From assembly GCF_030264295.1 (NCBI RefSeq), contig NZ_CP127173.1, positions 10,299,501-10,363,500 on the forward strand: a DNA stretch of 64,000 nt, in the 5' to 3' direction. Below the pieces are notes generated by a model, which saw nothing but the letters and a program-made list of their open reading frames with translations, was not told the origin of the DNA and did not search any database. This document shows positions 26,956 through 35,109 of this stretch, one piece after another. A program made the translations under genes and the position numbers. This stretch comes from Amycolatopsis nalaikhensis. GTDB taxonomy: Bacteria > Actinomycetota > Actinomycetes > Mycobacteriales > Pseudonocardiaceae. The first letter of the stretch is position 1. Each line of letters opens with the position of its first letter.

Positions 26956-27003
26956 AGACCCCTTACTCCCGGCCGAGCCCAGCTCGGTGGGGGTAAGGGG
27001 TCT
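26956..27003. terminator. Hairpin terminator after the DUF397 gene
   Basis: AGACCCCTTAC pairs perfectly with GTAAGGGGTCT, and inner CCGAGC/GCTCGG arms can pair within the loop. It begins 12 bases past the stop of the leftward DUF397 gene and should terminate the XRE-DUF397 transcript. Confidence 0.75.
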
Positions 27004-27014
27004 GCGAAACCGCC

Positions 27015-27227
27015 TCAGTCGCGCGCCGGGCCGCCGGGCCGCACCGCGGCCAGCAGCCCCCGCCACCCCGACGCGGGGAGGCGGAACGCACCACCTTCGG
27101 GGTCTTTCGAGTCGCGCACCGCGGCGCCACCGGCGACGAACGCGACCTCGACGCAGTCGTTGCCGCCGCCGCTGTGGCTGCTCTTGCGCCACCGCGCCCC
27201 GGAGAGTTCTGCTTCCATGGTCCCCAC
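27015..27227 (-). CDS. DUF397 protein
   Basis: The 70-residue protein is a standard DUF397 member. WRKSSHSGGGNDCVEVAF, then AAVRDSKDPEGGAFRLPASGWRGLLAAV, match the family's SSxSGxxGxCVEVA and VRDSKxPxGxxLxFxxxxWxxF pattern. These small proteins nearly always accompany an XRE/DUF5753 regulator and are thought to bind it, as in the WhiJ and AbaA-like systems of Streptomyces. Here the gene starts 3 bases after the XRE gene. An ATG at codon 4 is an alternative start. Confidence 0.95.
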   Translation of the reverse strand: MGTMEAELSGARWRKSSHSGGGNDCVEVAFVAGGAAVRDSKDPEGGAFRLPASGWRGLLAAVRPGGPARD

Positions 27228-27230
27228 TCC

Positions 27231-28133
27231 TTACTGTGTCCTCGGTTCCAGATGGTGCACCGGAGCCGGTACGGCCGCCTGTTCGGCGAACCGTCCGGCG
27301 GCCTCGGCGATCAGCGCCACCGAGTCGTCCGGCTTCAGTGCGGCCGCGCGCAGATGGTCGAACATCAGCCCGTAGCGCCGGACGTCTGTGGGTTCCTCCA
27401 GGTAGAGGCCGCTGGACGTGCTGTCGTCGACGTAGACGACGTCCGGGTCGGCCTGCTCGGGGAAGCCCATGATCAGGAACGGCCCCTCCATGCCGGGGTG
27501 CGCGCCGGCCCCGAACGGCACGACCTGGATGGTCACGTTCGGCTTCTCGGCGAGCGCGACCATGCGGTAGAGCTGCTCGGCCATCACCTCGGGACCGTCG
27601 ACGACCCGGCGCAGCACCGCTTCGTCCATCACCGCCCAGTACTCCGGCGGCGGGGTGTCGGACAGCAGCTCCTGGCGGGCCATCCGGGCGGCGACGCGGC
27701 GGCGGATCTCGGCGTCCTCGGCGTCCGGCCGCAGCGCGCGGATCACCGCGTGGGCGTACCGCTCGGTCTGCAGCAGCCCGGGTACCAGCAGCGCCTGGAA
27801 CGCGCGCAGCGAGCTGGCGTCGGCCTCGAGCCCGACGAACGTGCCGGTGAAGACCTCGTTGTAGGCGTGCCACCAGCCGCGCTTGCGGGCCTCCCTGGCC
27901 AGCTGGACGAGCGCTTCCTGCTCGTCACCGGTGATGCCGTAGAGGGCCAGCATGTCGCGCGCGTCGCGCGGGGTGACCCCGACGTGGCCGGTCTCGATGC
28001 GGCTGATCTTCGACGCCGAGCACTCGAGCTTCTCGCCGACCTCGTCGATGGTGAGGTCGGCGGCTTCGCGCAGCCGCCGCAGCTCTCCCGCGAGCCTCCG
28101 GCGGCGAACCGTGGGGCTCTGTCCCCTTGCCAT
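27231..28133 (-). CDS. XRE-family regulator with DUF5753 domain
   Basis: The 300-residue protein has an N-terminal helix-turn-helix (about residues 12-66: LAGELRRLREAADLTIDEVGEKLECSASKISRIETG). A DUF5753 domain fills the rest, with LVPGLLQTERYAHAV, YWAVMDEAVLRRVV and IQVVPFGAGAHPGMEGPFLIMGF. It is paired with DUF397. I chose the ATG at 28133 because the motif order starts right there and the preceding open frame has poor composition. A 17-bp perfect palindrome about 100 bases upstream is a likely binding site. Such pairs regulate development or antibiotic genes in Streptomyces; the target here is unknown. Confidence 0.93.
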   Translation of the reverse strand: MARGQSPTVRRRRLAGELRRLREAADLTIDEVGEKLECSASKISRIETGHVGVTPRDARDMLALYGITGDEQEALVQLAREARKRGWWHAYNEVFTGTFVGLEADASSLRAFQALLVPGLLQTERYAHAVIRALRPDAEDAEIRRRVAARMARQELLSDTPPPEYWAVMDEAVLRRVVDGPEVMAEQLYRMVALAEKPNVTIQVVPFGAGAHPGMEGPFLIMGFPEQADPDVVYVDDSTSSGLYLEEPTDVRRYGLMFDHLRAAALKPDDSVALIAEAAGRFAEQAAVPAPVHHLEPRTQ

Positions 28134-28233
28134 GGCGCACCTCCGGGATGTCGACGGCGACAGAGCCGTCCGCTCGCTGCCAGTATCCAACATGAACGGC
28201 CGCGTAATCGCACGGCACCGTTTACGATGACGC

Positions 28234-28250
28234 TTCTGCAATTTGCAGAA
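28234..28250. promoter_or_regulatory. Perfect 17-bp palindrome upstream of the XRE gene
   Basis: TTCTGCAA, T, TTGCAGAA is a perfect palindrome in an AT-richer stretch, and an additional half-site TTCTG follows at 28254-28258. It lies 101 bases before the XRE start, where an autoregulatory operator or a promoter-proximal activator site would be expected. The binding protein is inferred, not shown. Confidence 0.7.
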
Positions 28251-28447
28251 TGCTTCTGTATGCTCGCACCCTGCGTCGCGGCGGGCCGCCGCGAGGGTGC
28301 GGCGGGCTCGGGCCCCCGGCCCCGCCGAGGGCCCGTGAGCAGCGTAGACGATGATCCGGCGCACTGCCGCGTGATCATCGGGAGAAGAGGTCCGGGGCCG
28401 TCCCCCGATCGGTCCCGGCCCTCTTCCCGGGCCGAATGCCCCATTCC

Positions 28448-28476
28448 GGCGACGAATATTCTGACTATTCGTCGCC
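28448..28476. terminator. Hairpin terminator of the thioesterase gene
   Basis: GGCGACGAATA, a 7-base loop and the exact complement form an 11-bp stem 26 bases beyond the leftward thioesterase stop. It separates that gene from the XRE promoter region. Confidence 0.75.
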
Positions 28477-28501
28477 CGGAAGGGTGATTTCCCGGCGGAC
28501 T

Positions 28502-29398
28502 TCAGAGGACTCGCAGGAGTCCTTCTTGGACGACCGTCGCGATGAGCGTGCCGTCCTGGGCGAAGAACCGTCCGGTGGCGAGGCCGCGGGCGCCGGACGC
28601 GGTCGGCGAAGCGCTGTCGTAGAGGAACCACTCGTCGGCGCGGAAGGGCCGGTGGAACCAGAGCGCGTGGTCGAGGCTCGCGCCGAGCACCTTGTCGGTG
28701 TCCCAGTAGACGCCGTGGCGCGCGAGCACCGAGTCGAGCAGGGTCATGTCCGAGGCGTAGGTCAGCACGCAGACGTGCAGCAGCTGCTGGTCGGGCAGCT
28801 TCCCGTCGGCGCGCATCCACACCTGGTTGCGCGCGGGCCGCTCGCCGGTCTCGCGGGTGATCCACGGCGGCTCGTTGACGTACCGCAGGTCGATCGGCCG
28901 GGGACGGCTGTGCGCGCCGATCGCGTAGCCCTCGGCGCGTTCCATGAGCGTCGGCAGCGTCTCCGGCGCCGGCACGCCCTCGGGCATGGTCTCGGCGTGT
29001 TCGATGCCCGGTTCGTCCTTTTGGAACGACGCCGAGAGCGAGAAGATCGCCTTGCCGTGCTGGATCGCGACGACCCGGCGGGTGGTGAACGAGCGGCCGT
29101 CCCGGATCCGGTCGACCTCGTAGATGATCGGCACGCTGGGGTCGCCGCCGCGGATGAAGTACGCGTGCAGCGAGTGCACCCGGCGTTCCTCGGGGACCGT
29201 CCGCCCGGCCGCGACCAGCGCCTGACCGGCGACCTGCCCGCCGAACACCCGCACCGGCGAGTGCGCGGGCGAGACGCCGCGGAAGATGTTCTCTTCGATC
29301 TTCTCCAGGTCGAGCAGCGCGATCAGGCGGTCCAGCACCGGCTGGCCGCCACCCGGGATCTCCAGCTCGGTGGCGGCCGTCCTGGCCATTTCAGTCAT
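28502..29398 (-). CDS. tesB: Acyl-CoA thioesterase II
   Basis: The 298-residue protein is a double hot-dog thioesterase of the TesB type. It has VFGGQVAGQALVAAGRTVPEERRVHSLHAYFIRGGD in the first hot-dog (about residues 52-87) and DLRYVNEPPW and SLDHALWFHRPFRADEWFLYDSASPTASGARGL in the second. It hydrolyses medium- to long-chain acyl-CoA to free fatty acid and CoA in the cytoplasm. It lies 36 bases downstream of pyruvate kinase on the same strand and may be cotranscribed, which is common in actinobacteria. Confidence 0.95.
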   Translation of the reverse strand: MTEMARTAATELEIPGGGQPVLDRLIALLDLEKIEENIFRGVSPAHSPVRVFGGQVAGQALVAAGRTVPEERRVHSLHAYFIRGGDPSVPIIYEVDRIRDGRSFTTRRVVAIQHGKAIFSLSASFQKDEPGIEHAETMPEGVPAPETLPTLMERAEGYAIGAHSRPRPIDLRYVNEPPWITRETGERPARNQVWMRADGKLPDQQLLHVCVLTYASDMTLLDSVLARHGVYWDTDKVLGASLDHALWFHRPFRADEWFLYDSASPTASGARGLATGRFFAQDGTLIATVVQEGLLRVL

Positions 29399-29434
29399 GG
29401 CCAGACCTTATGTGTTCCGCGGGCAAGACGTCCC

Positions 29435-30859
29435 TTATGCGTGGTCGTCTTCACCGAGGCGGTGCACGTGGATCAGGTTCGTCGAGCCGACCGTCCCCGG
29501 CGGGGAACCGGCCACGATGACGACCAGGTCGCCCTTCTGGTACTTGCCCATCTCGAGCATCGCGTGGTCGACCTGCTGGATCATCTGGTCGGTCGAGTCC
29601 ACCCGCGGCACGATGTGGGTGTTGGTGCCCCAGGTCATCGACAGCTGGCTGCGGACGCAGTCCTCCGGCGTGAACGCCAGCAGCGGCAGCCGCGTGTGCA
29701 GCCGGGCCAGGCGGCGCACGGTGTCGCCGGACTGCGTGAACGCGACCAGCGCCTTGGCGTTGAGGCGCTCGCCGATGTCGCGGGCCGCGTAGGAGATCAC
29801 GCCGCGCTTGGTGCGCGGGACGTGCGTCAGCGGCGGGACGACCGGCGAGTCGGTCTCGACCGCCTCGATGATCCGGCCCATCGTCTGCACGGTCTCGATC
29901 GGGTAGCGCCCGACGCTCGTCTCGCCGGAGAGCATCACGGCGTCGGTGCCGTCGAGCACCGCGTTCGCGACGTCGGAGGCCTCGGCGCGGGTCGGCCGGG
30001 AGTTGTTGATCATCGACTCGAGCATCTGTGTCGCGACGATGACCGGCTTCGCGTTCTCGCGGCAGATCTGGATGGCGCGCTTCTGCACCAGCGGGACCTG
30101 CTCCAGCGGCAGCTCGACACCGAGGTCGCCGCGGGCGACCATCACCGCGTCGAAGGCCAGCACGATGGCCTCGAGGTTGTAGACGGCCTCGGGCTTCTCG
30201 ATCTTGGCGACGACCGGCAGGCGGCCCTTGCCGACCCGGTCCATCACCTGGTGGACCAGGTCGATGTCGGCGGGCGAGCGGACGAAGGACAGGGCGATGA
30301 AGTCGACGCCCAGCTCGAGCGCGAACTCGAGGTCCTCGATGTCCTTCTCCGACAGCGCCGGGACCGAGACGTCCATGCCGGGCAGGGAGACGCCCTTGTT
30401 GTTGCTGACCGGGCCGCCCTCGGTCACCTCGCAGACCACGTCCGGGCCCTCGACGCCCTTGACGACGAGGCCGACCTTGCCGTCGTCGACGAGCAGCCGG
30501 TCACCCGGCTTGGCGTCCTTGGCGAGGCCCTTGTAGGTGGTCGAGACGCGGTCGTGGGTGCCGGCGACGTCCTCGACGGTGATCCGGACGATGTCGCCGT
30601 TGTGCCACTCGACCGGCCCGCCGGCGAAGGTGCCCAGCCGGATCTTCGGGCCCTGCAGGTCGGCGAGGATGCCGACCGCCCGCCCGCTCTCGGCGGCCGC
30701 GGCCCGGATGAGGTCGTAGACCTCCTTGTGGTCGCTGTGGCTGCCGTGGCTGAAGTTCATCCTGGCCACGTCCATGCCAGCGTCGACGAGGGCCCGCATC
30801 TTCTCCGGCGTTGCGGTGGCGGGGCCCAGGGTACAAACGATCTTCGCGCGTCGGCTCAC
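29435..30859 (-). CDS. pyk: Pyruvate kinase
   Basis: The 474-residue protein is a complete pyruvate kinase. The N-terminal RRAKIVCTLGPATATPEKMRALVDAGMDVARMNFSHG contributes substrate-binding Arg and Asn residues. VAKIEKPEAV holds the catalytic Lys, VMVARGDLGVELP the metal-binding region, and DGTDAVMLSGETSVGRYPIE the conserved late motif. It makes pyruvate and ATP from phosphoenolpyruvate and ADP in glycolysis. The start is a GTG. A repeat-filled gap of 659 bases lies upstream. Confidence 0.97.
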   Translation of the reverse strand: MSRRAKIVCTLGPATATPEKMRALVDAGMDVARMNFSHGSHSDHKEVYDLIRAAAAESGRAVGILADLQGPKIRLGTFAGGPVEWHNGDIVRITVEDVAGTHDRVSTTYKGLAKDAKPGDRLLVDDGKVGLVVKGVEGPDVVCEVTEGGPVSNNKGVSLPGMDVSVPALSEKDIEDLEFALELGVDFIALSFVRSPADIDLVHQVMDRVGKGRLPVVAKIEKPEAVYNLEAIVLAFDAVMVARGDLGVELPLEQVPLVQKRAIQICRENAKPVIVATQMLESMINNSRPTRAEASDVANAVLDGTDAVMLSGETSVGRYPIETVQTMGRIIEAVETDSPVVPPLTHVPRTKRGVISYAARDIGERLNAKALVAFTQSGDTVRRLARLHTRLPLLAFTPEDCVRSQLSMTWGTNTHIVPRVDSTDQMIQQVDHAMLEMGKYQKGDLVVIVAGSPPGTVGSTNLIHVHRLGEDDHA

Positions 30860-31018
30860 GTTCGCACAGCGTAGTCCCTCTTCGCGCGTTCGTCTGTACC
30901 GATCCCGAAAAGTTCAAGAAAACTGTTCAGAAACCGGCCTCGTCCGGGGGTGGTCCCCTGAGGTGCCGGTGGGGTCTGGCGGCGGGGCAGCTCACGTCCC
31001 TGGTGGCACAGGACGACG

Positions 31019-31033
31019 TGAATTACTCATTCA
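31019..31033. repeat. Family C palindrome (AATGASTCATT-like), degraded copy
   Basis: TGAATTACTCATTCA is an imperfect palindrome matching the AATGASTCATT core found intact at 31465-31499 and 40465-40517. CCTGGTGAC follows at 31039-31047, the same flank as in the second copy. Confidence 0.6.
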
Positions 31034-31248
31034 TGCCGCCTGGTGACACGGGGAGTCGTGCCTGCTGTCGCCTCTTCCCTCGTACCTGCCGTGCCGACCC
31101 GGCACTGGCCCGCCTCGGCCCCGCTTCGCCCCGCCGAGACCGGCACACTTCCCCCGACGAGGCCACCACGCCCTCGCCGGGGAGAGGCGGGCTGCGCAGC
31201 CGTCGCAGGTCCGGCGATGGGCCCCCATCCGCCCGGCCGAGGTGGACC

Positions 31249-31324
31249 AAAGGGTCCTCTGCTCCGAGCGCGCGGCAGGAAAGGACCCTTCAGCGCATCA
31301 GATGAGACGAACGTCCCCTTCAGC
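31249..31324. repeat. Family A palindromic repeat, copy 3 (degraded)
   Basis: AAGGGTCC pairs with GGACCCTT across a divergent loop. The downstream unit is GCATCAGATGAGACGAACG then TCCCCTTCAGC. It corresponds to the right-hand part of copies 1 and 2, with the GCATCAGATGC palindrome damaged at one base. Confidence 0.75.
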
Positions 31325-31464
31325 ACGTCCCGGCCTTGCCGGAGCCGGGCAGGGGGCCGGTGGAGCTTCTGGGCACGCCCGGCGAAGTCGTGCGGCCAGG
31401 CCACTCTGTCGCCGGATGACCGGCTCGCCCGAACGCGCCGACGCGACTTCCCGGGACACTGTCG

Positions 31465-31499
31465 CCTGGTGACAGGAATGAGTCATTCACGTCACCAGG
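31465..31499. repeat. Family C palindrome, long copy
   Basis: CCTGGTGAC and GTCACCAGG flank GAATGA, G, TCATTC, giving a nearly perfect 35-base palindrome. It starts 20 bases beyond the leftward DUF2461 stop and may terminate that gene. Confidence 0.75.
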
Positions 31500-31518
31500 G
31501 CACGAACCCTAGGCGGGT

Positions 31519-32184
31519 CTAGCGGCGAGGCAGTTCGCTGGGGCCGACGCGGTCGCGGGCCCACTCGTTGAACTCGCGCAGCTGCCGCCACGCCTTCCGG
31601 ACCCGCTCGAGGGCCCCGCGCTCGTGCAGGACGTCGTCGGGCTCCCAGGCGCGGACGGCGTACACCGAGCGGTAACGCAGCAGGTCGAGGCGGGGGTGGT
31701 CGGCGTCGAAGCCGCGCGGCTTCGACTTCAGGCGGTCGCCGCGGATCTCCCAGCCGGCCTTCTCGAGCTTCTTCAGGATCTTCTCGAGCGCTTCGCCGTG
31801 CAGCTCGGTGTCGACGGCCTTCCGGAACCGCGCGATCTGGTCGGCGGCCAGGTGGAAGCAGCCGCCGCCGACGCGCAGGCCCTCCGGGCCGACCTCGACG
31901 TAGTAGGCGCCGCCGCCACGGCCCTGCTCGATCACCGCGCCGCAGTGGGTCTTGTACGGCGTCTTGTCCTTGGCGAACCGGACGTCGCGGTAGGGGCGGA
32001 ACACCTTGGGCTCGCCGAAGCCGTCGGAGAACTCCGGGGCCAGCTCCGCGAGCAGCGCTTCCATCGGGGCGCGGACGTCGGACTTGTACGTCTCGACGTG
32101 GTCGTCCCAGTAGGGCTTGGAGTTGTCCTCCACGAGGCCGTCGTAGAAGTCGACGGCGTACTCGCCGAATCCGCTGAACTTCAC
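31519..32184 (-). CDS. DUF2461 (TIGR02453-type) protein
   Basis: The 221-residue protein matches the DUF2461 family, with FYDGLVEDNSKPYWDDHVETYK near the N-terminus, then KVFRPYRDVRFAKDKTPYKTHCGAVIEQ and YYVEVGPEGLRVGGGCFHLAADQIARFRKAVD. The function is unknown across bacteria and fungi. I chose the GTG at 32184 (MKFSGFGEYAV), since family members start shortly before FYxGL. It follows the chitinase gene on the same strand but is separated by a strong hairpin, so it is probably transcribed on its own. Confidence 0.88.
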   Translation of the reverse strand: MKFSGFGEYAVDFYDGLVEDNSKPYWDDHVETYKSDVRAPMEALLAELAPEFSDGFGEPKVFRPYRDVRFAKDKTPYKTHCGAVIEQGRGGGAYYVEVGPEGLRVGGGCFHLAADQIARFRKAVDTELHGEALEKILKKLEKAGWEIRGDRLKSKPRGFDADHPRLDLLRYRSVYAVRAWEPDDVLHERGALERVRKAWRQLREFNEWARDRVGPSELPRR

Positions 32185-32200
32185 GTCCGCGACAGTAAAC

Positions 32201-32231
32201 GGGGGCACCGACAAGTTTCGCCGGTGCCCCC
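32201..32231 (-). terminator. Chitinase terminator hairpin
   Basis: GGGGGCACCG and its complement CGGTGCCCCC form a 10-bp stem with an 11-base loop, starting 6 bases past the chitinase stop on the minus strand and followed by GTTTAC. Confidence 0.8.
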
Positions 32232-32237
32232 GTGGCA

Positions 32238-33452
<1,215 letters not shown>

Positions 33453-33493
33453 GCGTTCTCCCTCCGGAGAATTACTCACGGCGTCGTTGCCGG

Positions 33494-33533
33494 AGTGGTG
33501 GGGACCACACCACCGTAAGTGGACTAGACCACT
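33494..33533 (-). promoter_or_regulatory. Two DasR (dre-like) sites in the chitinase promoter
   Basis: AGTGGACTAGACCACT at 33518-33533 matches the dre consensus A(G/C)TGGTCTAGACCA(G/C)T at 15 of 16 positions. A second site, AGTGGTGGGGACCACA at 33494-33509, keeps the GTGGT/ACCAC arms but has a changed centre. DasR is the GntR-type repressor of chitin and N-acetylglucosamine genes in Streptomyces and related genera. The start codon lies 41 bases from the nearer site. Confidence 0.85.
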
Positions 33534-33620
33534 AGGTCAATGGTTCAGACCAAGCAGCCCAGTGGGCGGGCCGTGCATTCCTTGACAGGAATATGCCGGG
33601 CGGAGCACATTTCAGGGGTG

Positions 33621-33920
33621 ATGCAGACCTTCGACGTCCTCGCCGAACCCCGGCGGCGGACCATCCTCGACCTGCTCCGCGACGGCGAGCGGTCCGTCGG
33701 CGAGCTCGTCGAGGAGCTGGAGCTGAGCCAGCCCGCGGTGTCCAAGCACCTGCGGGTGCTGCGCGAAGCGGGCCTGGTGACGGTCCGGGTCGCGGCCCAG
33801 CGGCGGTGCTACGCGCTGCGCCCGGAGCCGCTGGTGGAGATCGACGCGTGGCTCGAGCCGTACCGCCGCTTCTGGTCGGGTCGCTTGGACGCGCTGGAGC
33901 GCCGCCTCGACGAGTCCTGA
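33621..33920 (+). CDS. ArsR-family winged-helix regulator
   Basis: This 99-residue protein is a bare winged-helix domain: MQTFDVLAEPRRRTILDLLRDGERSVGELVEELELSQPAVSKHLRVLREAGLVTVR, then a dimerisation tail with WLEPYRRFWSGRLDALERRL. It resembles the first regulator of the window but has no SRPBCC partner here. The start at 33621 is chosen because the family begins right at this FDVLA segment and GGGG precedes it; upstream the frame runs into the chitinase promoter. It is divergent from chitinase. It ends at a family B repeat. Confidence 0.87.
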   Translation: MQTFDVLAEPRRRTILDLLRDGERSVGELVEELELSQPAVSKHLRVLREAGLVTVRVAAQRRCYALRPEPLVEIDAWLEPYRRFWSGRLDALERRLDES

Positions 33921-33932
33921 CCGCGGGGCCCG

Positions 33933-34021
33933 AAGCGCCCCAATGTGGCCTTCGGTGCGTCAGACGCACCCAAGGCGGCCTTCGGTGCGTCAGACGCAAC
34001 CAAGGCCACATTGGGGCGCTT
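33933..34021. repeat. Family B palindromic repeat, copy 1
   Basis: Perfect 20-bp arms AAGCGCCCCAATGTGGCCTT (33933-33952) and its complement (34002-34021) enclose two further units. These carry GGTGCGT, CAG, ACGCACC (33954-33970) and a near copy, joined by AAGGCGGCCTT. It fills the gap between the convergent arsR and hxlR genes and could terminate both. Confidence 0.92.
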
Positions 34022-34024
34022 GGG

Positions 34025-34366
34025 TCAGGGCTCGGCGGCCGGGGCGAACGTGATTCCCGCGGCCGTCGCGCGGCGCTCGCCCCACTCGTACAACGCCGTC
34101 AGGGCCGGGCGCAGCTCCTCCCCCACCTCCGTCAGGTGGTACTCGACGTGCGGGACCCGGCCGTCGAACTCCTCGCGCCGCACGATGCCGTCCGCAGCCA
34201 GCTCGCGCAGCTGCTGGGTCAGCATCTTCTCGCTGACGCCCGGCATCCGGCGCCGCAGCTCGCCGTAGCGGTGCGCGCCTTCCTTCAGGTGCGCCAGGAT
34301 CACCGGCTTCCACTTGCCGCCGATCAGGTCGACCGCCAGCTCCACCGCGCAGTGGTACCGCTTCAT
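34025..34366 (-). CDS. HxlR-family regulator
   Basis: The 113-residue protein is a standard HxlR/MarR-like winged helix: AVELIGGKWKPVILAHLKEGAHRYGELRR-type residues near the start (here AVDLIGGKWKPVILAHLK), then RRMPGVSEKMLTQQLRELAADGIV and HVEYHLTEVGEELRPAL. A single Cys occurs near the N-terminus as Cys5 (MKRYHC), similar to redox-sensing HxlR proteins such as YodB and HypR, so thiol sensing is possible. It is divergent from the truncated globin gene, with symmetrical DNA between them. The globin gene is its likely target. Confidence 0.92.
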   Translation of the reverse strand: MKRYHCAVELAVDLIGGKWKPVILAHLKEGAHRYGELRRRMPGVSEKMLTQQLRELAADGIVRREEFDGRVPHVEYHLTEVGEELRPALTALYEWGERRATAAGITFAPAAEP

Positions 34367-34379
34367 CCCGCTCTCCCCT

Positions 34380-34435
34380 ACGCACCGGAAAGTGCGTGGT
34401 TGCCCGGCCGGGCCACCGCTGGTTGCCTGACCGGG
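34380..34435. promoter_or_regulatory. Inverted and direct repeats between hxlR and the globin gene
   Basis: ACGCAC, six bases and GTGCGT form an inverted repeat (34380-34397). Directly after it, GGTTGCCCGGCCGGG (34398-34412) and GGTTGCCTGACCGGG (34421-34435) form a direct repeat with 13 of 15 matches. All lie in the short gap between divergent starts, where an HxlR operator would sit. Confidence 0.6.
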
Positions 34436-35076
34436 TGATCGTCGACTACCTGCGCTACACCGTGCCAGAAAACGCCAGGGCGGACTTCGAAAATGCCGCC
34501 GCCGGGCACCGGTTCGAGCGGGCGCCCGGCGGCCGGTACCTCGTGCGCGCCCCGGCTCCCTTCGCGGGCGTCGAAGGCTTCACGCCCGACGGCGAACCCG
34601 AGCGCTACGAGACCACCACCCCCTCGCTCTACGACTGGGCGGGCGGGCGCGAAGCCCTCGTCGAGCTGCTCACGATCTTCTACCGGCACGTCCTCGAAGA
34701 CCCGCTCCTCGAACCGGTCTTCCGCACCATGGACCCGCACCACGCCGAGCACGTCGCGGTGTGGCTCGGCGAGGTCTTCGGCGGCCCCGCCGACTACTCC
34801 GCGCACCACGGCGGCCATCCCCACATGATCGGCCGCCACCTCGGCCGCGGCATCACCGAGCCGCAGCGCCGCCGGTGGGTGAGCCTCCTGCTCGACGCCG
34901 CCGACGAAGCCGGGCTGCCCGGCGACCCGGAGTTCCGGGCCGCGTTCGCCGGGTACGTCGAGTGGGGCAGCCGCCTGGCCGTGGTGTTCTCCGCGCCCGG
35001 CGCGGAGCCGAACCCGCACGAGCCCGTCCCGCGCTGGGACTGGACGATGCCGCCCTGGCAGCCACCCGCGCCCTAG
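34435..35076 (+). CDS. Group II truncated hemoglobin with a short N-terminal extension
   Basis: The 213-residue protein has a 2-on-2 globin domain (about residues 62-180): SLYDWAGGREALVELLTIFYRHVLEDPLLEPVF, the HAEHVAVWLGEVFGG segment, HPHMIGRHLGRGI with the expected proximal His, and RRWVSLLLDAADEAGL. Tyr of IFYRHV is the likely distal B10 residue. The first 60 residues start IVDYLRYTVPENARADFENA, like an antibiotic-biosynthesis-monooxygenase (ABM) domain, but are too short for a complete one. The GTG at 34435 begins that motif. It probably binds oxygen or nitric oxide and may be controlled by the divergent HxlR. Confidence 0.87.
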   Translation: MIVDYLRYTVPENARADFENAAAGHRFERAPGGRYLVRAPAPFAGVEGFTPDGEPERYETTTPSLYDWAGGREALVELLTIFYRHVLEDPLLEPVFRTMDPHHAEHVAVWLGEVFGGPADYSAHHGGHPHMIGRHLGRGITEPQRRRWVSLLLDAADEAGLPGDPEFRAAFAGYVEWGSRLAVVFSAPGAEPNPHEPVPRWDWTMPPWQPPAP

Positions 35077-35109
35077 CCGCATAGTGAGGGCAGTCGGAAG
35101 GAGGCTGCC

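Larger units (their letters stand above)
30860..31518. other. Repeat-bearing intergenic region upstream of pyk
   Basis: This 659-base gap lies between two leftward genes. It holds the pyk promoter near 30870-30950, two family C palindromes and one degraded family A element. The frames that cross it have no protein-like composition. One of them reads through the repeats as an artificial peptide. Confidence 0.6.

Noticed and set aside
28436..30874. Long plus-strand frame opposite the thioesterase and pyruvate kinase genes
   Set aside because: The two genes on the minus strand are clear orthologues; the opposite frame is Val/Asp/Arg-rich and without motifs, a known high-GC artefact.
31027..31404. 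Possible small protein containing LKGTFVSSDALKGPF
   Set aside because: The peptide is the translation of a family A repeat in intergenic DNA; similar spurious peptides arise at the other copies.
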